A DNA stretch of 12,128 nt from contig CAJXBY010000069.1 of the NCBI GenBank assembly GCA_913051905.1, positions 1 through 12,128 on the forward strand, written 5' to 3'. Below, piece after piece: positions 6,583 through 12,128 of this stretch. This DNA comes from an uncultured Gammaproteobacteria bacterium. GTDB taxonomy: Bacteria > Pseudomonadota > Gammaproteobacteria > Arenicellales > UBA868. The translations under genes and the position numbers were made by a program. Below the pieces are notes generated by a model, which saw only the letters and a program-made list of their open reading frames with translations, ran no database searches and was not told the DNA's origin. Within the stretch, counting starts at the first letter, position 1. Each line of letters opens with the position of its first letter.

Positions 6583-7650
6583 CTACAGCGTTTTATCCAG
6601 GGCAATACCGCCCCGGCGTTCACCGGCCGCCACTGAGCCCCAGAGCACGGTGTGGTCTTCCGGCAGGGCACGGTTACCCGGCGGACACAGCCAGATGCGC
6701 ATGAGTCTTCGCTGAAAACCCGCCGCCGCATCATCATTAAAGGGGTGCCTGGCGTGATAGATCACGTGGTTGTTGAGAAACTGCATATCACCGGGCTCGA
6801 ATACAGTCTCAAAACAAAACTGCTCGGCCAGTTCGGCCAGAAGGTCCAGTGCCGCCCACTGTGCATCGGTCATCCGCGGAACCTCTGGAAGCAACTGAGC
6901 GGCCTCAACGTACGTTCTGGAATAGTGGCTCGTGAACTTGCCGTCACGGCAACCGAACACCGGCAGTGAATAGAACATCCGTTCACCGCCGGCTTCTTCC
7001 CCCAGGCGTGAGCGGTAGATCGGGGCATACAGCAATTCCACCAGCTCAGGACGCTGCCGGAGCATCTGGTTGTGCACGTTCACCGAACTTGCAATTCTCG
7101 TCTGCCCCCCACTTTTTGCACGACCCAGGCAAAACAACCCGACGATGTCGGCGCGGTCCGTATGGAACCTCAGCCCGGCCGTTGACGCGGTGCGCGCCCG
7201 GGAGGAGAGAAAAACACCATCTTCTGTGGCCACCTGGCCGTACCGCGTGCCAACTACTTCGCCTTCGTCACAGATTTTGCGCAGCAACTGGCCTTCGGCG
7301 TTCTGGTAAACAGGCACGCCCAGATGAAGACAAAGGCCATACCACAGTAACTTCTGCTCTTCGGCAGTATAGTGGTCTGGAGTCAGCCCCCTGATCCGAA
7401 CCATCCCACTGCCGTCTTCCAGCTCAGACCCGATGGTCTGCAGTTTTTCGGAAAGCTCCGGCAAAGGAAATTCTGAAGGCGTGAGAGATGACCACGTCAG
7501 CCCGCCTGTGACAGCATTCTCCAGCGCACGATCCAGGCAGGCCAGGTCCTCTGGGCCGAGTGTCACATCCCAGCCCGACATCTCATTGACCTTTGAACCC
7601 AACCAGGCACAAGGCCCTTCCAGAGGTCTGCGCTGCACTGTTGTCACCAC
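6583..7650 (-). CDS. TauD/TfdA-family Fe(II)/2-oxoglutarate dioxygenase
   Basis: A 355-residue non-haem iron oxygenase that couples 2-oxoglutarate decarboxylation to hydroxylation of a small substrate. The facial triad is visible: His163 and Asp165 in RFHTDRADIVGL, and distal His299 in NNHVIYHAR. Arg318 in RRLMRIWL is the likely 2-oxoglutarate carboxylate anchor. GGQTRIAS (181-188) is the usual family strand. The N-terminal block PLEGPCAWLGS (9-19) belongs to this subgroup, supporting the GTG start at 7650; a second GTG follows directly and could also be used. AAGGTGG about 13 nt upstream is a rather distant ribosome site. The gene begins 25 bp after the O-methyltransferase stop and ends 10 bp before the CoA-transferase. 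It is not TauD itself. The substrate is unknown; taurine-like, aryloxy-acid and betaine-type compounds are all in the family's range. Confidence 0.9.
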   Translation of the reverse strand: MVTTVQRRPLEGPCAWLGSKVNEMSGWDVTLGPEDLACLDRALENAVTGGLTWSSLTPSEFPLPELSEKLQTIGSELEDGSGMVRIRGLTPDHYTAEEQKLLWYGLCLHLGVPVYQNAEGQLLRKICDEGEVVGTRYGQVATEDGVFLSSRARTASTAGLRFHTDRADIVGLFCLGRAKSGGQTRIASSVNVHNQMLRQRPELVELLYAPIYRSRLGEEAGGERMFYSLPVFGCRDGKFTSHYSRTYVEAAQLLPEVPRMTDAQWAALDLLAELAEQFCFETVFEPGDMQFLNNHVIYHARHPFNDDAAAGFQRRLMRIWLCPPGNRALPEDHTVLWGSVAAGERRGGIALDKTL

Positions 7651-7675
7651 GATATCAGTTGCGCCACCTTGATGA

Positions 7676-8338
7676 TTATTGCTTCATCACCAAGGTGAGG
7701 CCGTCCCCAACCGGAAGCATGCTCAGCAGCACGCGGTCGTCGCCATGCAGGTGCTGGTTCAGCGTACGAATCGCATTGGTATCGTCGTCGTTCTTGCCAG
7801 GATTCGCCACACTGCCGCCCCACAGAACGTTGTCGATCAGAAGCACTCCACCCGTTCGAAGAAGAGACAGCACGTTCTCGTAGTACACCAGGTAGTTCTC
7901 CTTGTCGGCATCAATGAAGGCGAAGTCATAACGGCCTTCTTCACCGTCTTCACGTAGCGCCTGAAGCGTTTCGGTAGCAGGACCGATCTTCAGATCGATC
8001 TTGTCACTGACGCCGGCTGACTGCCAGTATCTCTGACCCACGGACGTCCATTCCTCGCTGACATCACAACATACCAGGCGACCGTCACTCGGAAGCGCCT
8101 GGGCGACACAAAGAGCGCTATAACCGGTGAATGTTCCAATCTCCAGCGCTCTGCGGGTCCCCGTCAGCCGCACCAGGAAGGCCATGAACTGACCCTGCTC
8201 CGGCGAGACCTGCATCATCCCCATCTTCATCGGGGCCGTCTCTTCGCGCAATAACCGGCACGCTTCAGACTCGCGCAGTGAATGCTCGAGCATGTAATCG
8301 TAGACCGAATCCGTCAATTTCAGCGTTGACCGTGACAT
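7676..8338 (-). CDS. SAM-dependent O-methyltransferase (caffeoyl-CoA OMT-like, family 3)
   Basis: A 220-residue class I methyltransferase of the cation-dependent O-methyltransferase_3 family, which methylates catechol-type hydroxyls. ALEIGTFTGYSALCVA (64-79) is SAM-binding motif I with acidic Glu66. VCCDVSEEW (89-97) is motif II. FIDADKENY (141-149) and IDNVLWGG (168-175) contain the metal ligands Asp143, Asp169 and Asn170. The N-terminal SPEQGQFMAFLVRL is the usual helix before motif I. Length is normal and no signal peptide is seen, so it is cytosolic. It starts at ATG 8338 without a good Shine-Dalgarno; GGTATACC just upstream is palindromic. It is the first gene of the tight four-gene block, 88 bp after the SDR stop across a structured spacer. 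The acceptor is likely a dihydroxy-aromatic, by family only. Bacterial members are often promiscuous. Confidence 0.9.
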   Translation of the reverse strand: MSRSTLKLTDSVYDYMLEHSLRESEACRLLREETAPMKMGMMQVSPEQGQFMAFLVRLTGTRRALEIGTFTGYSALCVAQALPSDGRLVCCDVSEEWTSVGQRYWQSAGVSDKIDLKIGPATETLQALREDGEEGRYDFAFIDADKENYLVYYENVLSLLRTGGVLLIDNVLWGGSVANPGKNDDDTNAIRTLNQHLHGDDRVLLSMLPVGDGLTLVMKQ

Positions 8339-8366
8339 GGGTATACCGTGTATTTACAAAGTTACA

Positions 8367-8428
8367 GTGACTCGATGTTTTCCGGGCTTGAGTCACCTGA
8401 GCCGAAAAATTCGGCTCGCTCAGTGACT
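8367..8428 (-). other. structured spacer with alternative hairpins between SDR and O-methyltransferase genes
   Basis: AGTCAC (8391-8396), TGAGC (8398-8402) and CGAA (8403-8406) pair in order with TTCG (8410-8413), GCTCA (8418-8422) and GTGACT (8423-8428), giving a long interrupted hairpin beginning at the SDR stop codon. The 8-bp core GAGCCGAA/TTCGGCTC around a 3-nt loop is perfect. The segment GAGTCAC (8390-8396) can alternatively pair with GTGACTC (8367-8373), so two folds compete for it. No T-run follows, so simple intrinsic termination is not supported. It may be a processing site, attenuator or partial terminator ahead of the downstream operon. Confidence 0.5.
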
Positions 8429-9125
8429 ACCATTTTTCGCCAAATGGCCGCAGATCCAGCTCGAAGGTCCACGCCGAGCGTTGCTGACGGGTCAACTGGT
8501 AAACGCTTTCCGCGATGTCGTCCGGCAGCATGAAATGCTCGTCCGGCAGGTCCGGCCTGGAAGCTCGGGTACGTTCGAGGTCGATGATGCCGTCGACGAT
8601 TACATAACTCACGTGCACCCCGGCCGGGCCCAGACTACGCCCCATCGACTGGGCAAGACTGCGCTGTGCCGCCTTGGCCGAGGCGAAGGCCGCGCTTTGC
8701 GCCCCGCCGCGCAAAGATGCCGTCGCGCCAATGACCACGATCCAGCCGGCCTGGTTGGCCTTCATCGACGGAATGACCTGCTGACCCATGACCAGCAGAC
8801 CAAGGGCATTGGTCTGCCACGACGATTCCATGCCCTCCAGCGTCGTGTTTTCTACACTACTCCACTCGCCGGAACCCGCGTTGTAGATGAGCACGTCGAC
8901 CGATCCGACTTCGCGATGAATACGCTCAAACACATCAACGACGGCGGCAGGATCCCGCACATCACAGGCAAGGGCCAGTGACCCTTTGACCTCACTTTTC
9001 AGTTCTTCAAGATAAGCGGCGTTCCGTGCCAGCATGACAACGGTATAGCCTTCCGCAGCGAACCGACGCGAGAACGATGCACCATTTCCGGGTCCGACAC
9101 CGGCCACCACACAGACTTTGGACAT
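8427..9125 (-). CDS. short-chain dehydrogenase/reductase-family protein lacking the catalytic Tyr
   Basis: A 232-residue Rossmann-fold SDR. The nucleotide-binding loop is GVGPGNGASFS (9-19), a variant of TGxxxGxG. CDVRD (54-58), YNAGSG (81-86) and Asn106 in TNALG are in place. The active-site strand is IGATASLRGG with Ser137. Where classical members have YxxxK this one reads FASAK, so Phe147 stands in for the catalytic Tyr while Lys151 remains. From memory, related SDRs with the same GATASLRGG...AFA pattern exist, so this is probably a subgroup trait and not damage. It may bind NAD(P) without classical oxidoreductase chemistry. I start at ATG 9125, which has AAAGGA 8 nt upstream and begins the fold exactly. 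An open extension to 9377 overlaps the divergent gene's leader and looks non-coding. It heads the gene run, 88 bp before the O-methyltransferase, and is divergent from a SnoaL-like gene. Confidence 0.88.
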   Translation of the reverse strand: MSKVCVVAGVGPGNGASFSRRFAAEGYTVVMLARNAAYLEELKSEVKGSLALACDVRDPAAVVDVFERIHREVGSVDVLIYNAGSGEWSSVENTTLEGMESSWQTNALGLLVMGQQVIPSMKANQAGWIVVIGATASLRGGAQSAAFASAKAAQRSLAQSMGRSLGPAGVHVSYVIVDGIIDLERTRASRPDLPDEHFMLPDDIAESVYQLTRQQRSAWTFELDLRPFGEKW

Positions 9126-9378
9126 GACGATTTCCTTTGACTGATCCAGAACCCTATTCTGAACGAACCCGGGGTCCAGTTCATCCCTGCTGCCGGCCAA
9201 GACATTTCCGGCTGAATGATCCGGCGGTCCACTGACGAAAGACCTCCTCCGGCGCGATTTCCCAACGTGAGAAATCGGGTTACCATTGAACCACGGTTTC
9301 AACGTCCCGTTCAGGGATAGACTAGAAACGCTGATACGCTCACCCGAAACTACCGTGACCCTGGAAAAAGCCCACAAG

Positions 9379-9762
9379 ATGCCACCCGTACTGAAAGCCT
9401 GGCACGAGGTCGTACGAACCCGTGACGCCAGACTGCTCGATAAGCTGATCGCCGACGACGCTGTGTTTCACTCTCCGCTGGTCCACACACCTCAGGAGGG
9501 CAAATCGATCGTTATCAAATACCTCTCAGCTGCAGCCCTTGTTCTGCTGAACAAAAGCTTCAGCTACCAGCGGGAAATCATCGGCGACCACGAGGCGATG
9601 CTTGAATTCCGGGTAACCGTCGAAGGCATCGAGATCAACGGAGTGGACCATATTCGCTGGAATGAGAACGACCAGATTGTCGGATTCAAAGTCTGGGTGC
9701 GGCCACTCAAGGGCATCCAGAAGGTCCAGCAGTCTATGGCCGCCCTGCTGAGCCCGGCCTGA
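9379..9762 (+). CDS. SnoaL/NTF2-like small protein
   Basis: A 127-residue protein with the cone-shaped alpha+beta NTF2/SnoaL pattern: helix WHEVVRTRDARLLDKLIADD, strand AVFHSPLVHTPQEGK, helix IVIKYLSAA, then four strands ending DHIRWNENDQIVGFKVWVRP (90-109). Members are small enzymes (isomerases, cyclases, dehydratases) or binding proteins; no catalytic residues can be fixed here. The start is uncertain. ATG 9379 has GGAAAAAG 9-16 nt upstream. GTG at 9355 would add eight residues (VTLEKAHK), and an ATG at 9286 would add 31 and run through the likely promoter region shared with the divergent SDR. The 253 bp between the two starts has no clear -35/-10. The context suggests it serves the same pathway as the divergent genes. 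Confidence 0.8.
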   Translation: MPPVLKAWHEVVRTRDARLLDKLIADDAVFHSPLVHTPQEGKSIVIKYLSAAALVLLNKSFSYQREIIGDHEAMLEFRVTVEGIEINGVDHIRWNENDQIVGFKVWVRPLKGIQKVQQSMAALLSPA

Positions 9763-9801
9763 CAACCAACTCGGCCGAGATCTTCCGCGTCAACGACTGA
9801 A

Positions 9802-9826
9802 CGGGGACCCAGCTGGCTCGTTCCCG
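9802..9826. terminator. short hairpin between convergent genes
   Basis: CGGGGAC (9802-9808) pairs with GTTCCCG (9820-9826), seven base pairs with one G-T, and an 11-nt loop. It lies between the SnoaL-like stop (9762) and the HlyU-like stop (9828), where a bidirectional terminator is expected. No T-run flanks it on either side, so support is weak. A 10-bp palindrome CTCGGCCGAG at 9770-9779 lies beside it. Confidence 0.3.
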
Positions 9827-9827
9827 A

Positions 9828-10127
9828 TCAAGTACTCTTGTTCCGGGCCATACGCATCTCCTCATCGATGATCCGCTGACCCTTCAGAATCGTGTGGCTG
9901 ATCGCCTGTTCCTTGTCCGTGTGTGTCTCGGCACGGATGAAGTGACGGGATTCGACTTCACCGTCAACTGTCTTCTCGATCAGACCCTCAGTGCTCCAGC
10001 CGCTTTGTCCTTTGCGGGGCGTGGGAACGATCGTGCAGGCTTCATGTTCGACAGCCTGAGTTCGATCGACGCTCTCCGTGTCGCTACTTGACGAAGAAAG
10101 AAAATTTTTCAGAAACTTGAACGCCAT
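9828..10127 (-). CDS. small HlyU-domain protein
   Basis: A 99-residue cytosolic protein. The N-terminal 15 residues are an amphipathic stretch and serine run (MAFKFLKNFLSSSSS), a common start for this family. Then come a short acidic linker and the conserved domain: CTIVPTPRKG (31-40), GLIEKTVDGEVESRHFIRAET (48-68) and the C-terminal helix ILKGQRIIDEE (80-90). This matches the HlyU family (PF10115), named after a Vibrio haemolysin activator. Most members outside Vibrio have no tested function, so a regulatory role here is only a family label. The start is ATG 10127, with GGAG 6 nt upstream. Two other in-frame ATGs at 10133 and 10139 sit in that ribosome site, and an extension to 10280 is arginine- and proline-rich, unlike the family. 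It lies 168 bp downstream of the DUF885 gene on the same strand. Confidence 0.8.
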   Translation of the reverse strand: MAFKFLKNFLSSSSSDTESVDRTQAVEHEACTIVPTPRKGQSGWSTEGLIEKTVDGEVESRHFIRAETHTDKEQAISHTILKGQRIIDEEMRMARNKST

Positions 10128-10133
10128 GCGCAT

Positions 10134-10137
10134 CTCC
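10134..10137 (-). promoter_or_regulatory. ribosome binding site fixing the HlyU-like start
   Basis: GGAG with a 6-nt spacer to the ATG at 10127. It overlaps the alternative ATG codons at 10139 and 10133, which makes 10127 the best initiation codon of the three. Confidence 0.6.
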
Positions 10138-10295
10138 ATTTCCGGAACACCAGTCGGGCCCGTAACGTATCGACCCCGTCCGGCCGGCAGATTCCCTGGA
10201 ACACGGAACTTCATTCTCCAGGCTACAGGACGATGGCAGTGTAACCGATCCGTAGCCGCAGTCCGCAAGACCCTAGCCAATCAGAGCGCTAGCGA

Positions 10296-12128
10296 TCAAG
10301 CTGTTCCGATAATCAGCTCTTTCAGGTGATCGAGCCCCACCGGGCCCGCGCCCAGCACCCGGCGGTGAAATTCCTTCAGCGTGAACCAGTCTTCGCGGGT
10401 GGCTTCCTCGCGCAGGTCCAGAATGAATTGTTCACCAACCTTGTAGGAGATTGCCTGACCCGGCCAACCCAGGTAGCGTGTTACTTCTGAACGGGAATTT
10501 TCATCATCCATCAGGGCGTGACTCGTCAGCAGCTGCACTGCCGTTTCAAATGTCCACTCGGTTCCCGGTTCAAAAGATGCATCCTGTGGGATCGCGAGAT
10601 CGAGGTGCATACCAATGTCGATCACGACCCGGCAGGCCCGCATCATCTGACTGGCAAGCAAACCAAATTCATATTCGGGCTGACCAAAATAGCCCAGTTC
10701 TGCCATCAGACGTTCGGCATAAAGCGCCCACCCTTCGACGAAGGCAGTATTCTGCCACCACTGATTGGTCTTGCGCACTTCGGGCACCGCATCATTCGTG
10801 AGGATCGTCGAAATCTGCATGTGGTGTCCGGGAATGCCCTCGTGAAACAGCAGGGCATCCAGATCGAACGTAGCCTGATTGGCCATGTCGCATAGGTTGA
10901 GATAGATGTAGCCGGGCCGTTCCCCGTCGGGCGAGCCCGGATCGAAGTAAGCCGCCGGTAGAGTGGGTTCGCGATAGATTTCGGCCCGTCTTATGACCAG
11001 CGGCAATGGCGCGCCATCGTGGAAGGCCTGAGGCAGCGCCTGTGACATCGCGGATACCAGGTTGCGGGCGCGTTCCAGGTAGTCTTCCCGGCCCTGGTCC
11101 GTATTCGGATAATAGAATTTCGGGTCTTGCTTCAGCCGCTCCATAAACTGCTGGAGCGTGCCGGAAAAACCCACTCGATCCATGATCCCGTGCATCTCGC
11201 CGTGGATGCGGTCGACTTCGGCCAGCCCCAACTGGTGGATTTCTTCCGGCGTCATGTCGGTGGTCGTGAATTGGCGGATCAGAAACGCATAATAGTCGTC
11301 GCCGTCGGGCAGCGACCAGACACCGGCATCGGCGGGCGCCTTCTTCGCCTGTGCCTCAAGCTCTGCGATCAGTCGTTCGTAGCCGCCCTTGAAAGGGCCG
11401 ATGAGCGCGGATCTTGCCCGCGCCAGCAGCGTCTCCCTGACGAAGGGTTCCGCCTCCAGCCCATCGACCTTCCGCTTGAAGTCGCCCCAGACCGGGCTGT
11501 CGCTCTCCTGGTCGAAAGGCGCTCCAGTGACGATCTGGCGCGCCCCGGCGATGAGAAGCGGATAAACAGATGCCGCCATGTAGAAGCCATGCGCGGCGTG
11601 ATCCTGCAACCGCGCGACCATCTGATCGAACGCCTGCGACGCGAGGTTGAGCCGGCTTATATAGTCTTCAGCATCCTGAAGGCTGCGGATCGGGTGCTGG
11701 TTGATCAGCACATTGGGCACGTCGATATGCAAGCCCACAATCTGATTGAGCGGGTAATCGTGGCGGCGCCAGCGATAGCGTTCGGCAATGATCTGCTGGT
11801 CGCTTTCGAAAGCACGATACTGCACCTGCGCATCGGGTGTCAGCGCATCGAAGTCGATTGCATGCAGCCGATCGAGATTGATCAATGCGGCGCGCTGCAC
11901 CGCTTTCTCCCCGGCGGCAGAAAAATCGTCCCACCGATCCCTGCCGACTGCCGAACCGACCGCCGCCCCCAGCATCGGGCTGAGCTCTATCGTGCGTAGA
12001 TATGCCTCCTCCAGCAGCCCCTTCAGCTGCCCGTCCGGATTGGGGGAAGACATGGCGGCCAGCGATTGGCTCGGCAGGATTGCCGGGATGGCGACCGCTC
12101 CCGCAATTACCGTGATCGCGCTGCGCCG
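10296..12128 (-). CDS. DUF885 zinc-metalloprotease-like protein, 5' end cut by window edge
   Basis: The frame runs from the right edge to a stop at 10296, 610 codons in the window. The first Met at 12053 gives 585 residues, but reading on to 12128 adds 25 in-frame residues that begin RRSAITVIAGAVAIPAILP and end QSLAA. That is a signal peptide with a twin-arginine-like start, so the true start is outside the window and the protein is exported. Numbering from the 12053 Met: HEGIPGHHMQ (404-413) is the DUF885 metal motif HExxPGH, and EGWALYAE (440-447) supplies the probable third ligand Glu440. IRRAEIYREPTLPAAYF (355-371) and GYIYLN (381-386) are family blocks. Members are predicted metallopeptidases related to the M32/M3 fold, and some are lipoproteins. 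The substrate is unknown. Length is normal for DUF885. Its 5' half is more GC-rich than its 3' half by eye. Confidence 0.88.
   Translation of the reverse strand, partial: RRSAITVIAGAVAIPAILPSQSLAAMSSPNPDGQLKGLLEEAYLRTIELSPMLGAAVGSAVGRDRWDDFSAAGEKAVQRAALINLDRLHAIDFDALTPDAQVQYRAFESDQQIIAERYRWRRHDYPLNQIVGLHIDVPNVLINQHPIRSLQDAEDYISRLNLASQAFDQMVARLQDHAAHGFYMAASVYPLLIAGARQIVTGAPFDQESDSPVWGDFKRKVDGLEAEPFVRETLLARARSALIGPFKGGYERLIAELEAQAKKAPADAGVWSLPDGDDYYAFLIRQFTTTDMTPEEIHQLGLAEVDRIHGEMHGIMDRVGFSGTLQQFMERLKQDPKFYYPNTDQGREDYLERARNLVSAMSQALPQAFHDGAPLPLVIRRAEIYREPTLPAAYFDPGSPDGERPGYIYLNLCDMANQATFDLDALLFHEGIPGHHMQISTILTNDAVPEVRKTNQWWQNTAFVEGWALYAERLMAELGYFGQPEYEFGLLASQMMRACRVVIDIGMHLDLAIPQDASFEPGTEWTFETAVQLLTSHALMDDENSRSEVTRYLGWPGQAISYKVGEQFILDLREEATREDWFTLKEFHRRVLGAGPVGLDHLKELIIGTA

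Noticed and set aside
6573..6737. 55-residue N-terminal extension of the CoA-transferase
   Set aside because: It lies inside the upstream dioxygenase gene in another frame, and CaiB/BaiF homology begins exactly at the ATG at 6572.
9126..9377. 84-residue N-terminal extension of the SDR
   Set aside because: It precedes a good ribosome site and the start of the Rossmann fold, and it overlaps the divergent gene's leader. It has no SDR features.
9286..9378. 31-residue extension of the SnoaL-like protein
   Set aside because: No ribosome site precedes it and the NTF2-like fold begins after 9379. It would occupy the only room for the divergent promoters. GTG at 9355 remains possible.
10128..10280. 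51-residue extension of the HlyU-like protein
   Set aside because: Arginine- and proline-rich, unlike the family, and GGAG at 10134-10137 marks a start at 10127.
11127..11999. 290-residue open frame on the plus strand
   Set aside because: It lies wholly opposite the DUF885 gene, whose family motifs are unmistakable. Its product is Arg/Leu-rich with no recognisable domain, as expected for an antisense shadow in GC-rich DNA.
1..12128. CRISPR array, transposase, integrase, tRNA or rRNA genes
   Set aside because: I saw no regularly spaced direct repeats, no terminal inverted repeats with a transposase frame, and no tRNA- or rRNA-like stretches on either strand.

Overview
The window looks like a chromosomal segment of a free-living Gram-negative heterotroph (Pseudomonadota, most likely Gammaproteobacteria). 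The grounds are Fur-box-like operators, a secreted periplasmic iron-binding protein, a YfcG-type glutathione transferase and Shine-Dalgarno/GTG start usage. I cannot name the genus. No rRNA, tRNA, CRISPR array, integrase or insertion sequence is visible. Eleven protein genes are supported. Two run off the window edges.

Left part (1-2000), iron region. A minus-strand unit starts at a sigma70-like promoter whose start site lies inside a perfect 15-bp inverted repeat made of two Fur-box-like halves. It encodes a secreted Fe(3+)-binding protein (FbpA/FutA type). About 110 bp downstream follows a reading frame that is still open at base 1. Its N-terminal signature and coiled coil resemble DUF2325-type proteins. 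Base composition here is visibly more AT-rich than on the right.

Middle left (1997-4610). A minus-strand MFS transporter (YHPVG-type, fosmidomycin-resistance-like fold) is divergent from a plus-strand zinc deacylase of the AspA/AstE family, close to the ectoine-degradation enzyme DoeB/EutE. About 400 bp of non-coding DNA separates their starts. A transporter-plus-hydrolase pairing is plausible, but the other ectoine-degradation genes are absent.

Centre (4635-9762). A run of five minus-strand genes, transcribed right to left, encodes an atypical SDR, a class I SAM O-methyltransferase, a TauD/TfdA-type Fe(II)/2-oxoglutarate dioxygenase, a class III CoA-transferase and a YfcG/Nu-type GST. The last four are separated by 25, 10 and 33 bp and are almost certainly one operon. 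The SDR is 88 bp upstream, across a structured intergenic segment. A SnoaL/NTF2-like gene diverges from the SDR. Together they read as an accessory small-molecule catabolic or modification cassette of unknown substrate. This is the most interesting part of the window.

Right part (9828-12128). A small HlyU-domain protein is followed by a large DUF885 zinc-metalloprotease-like protein. The latter's frame stays open to the right edge and shows an RR-containing signal peptide upstream of its first in-window Met.
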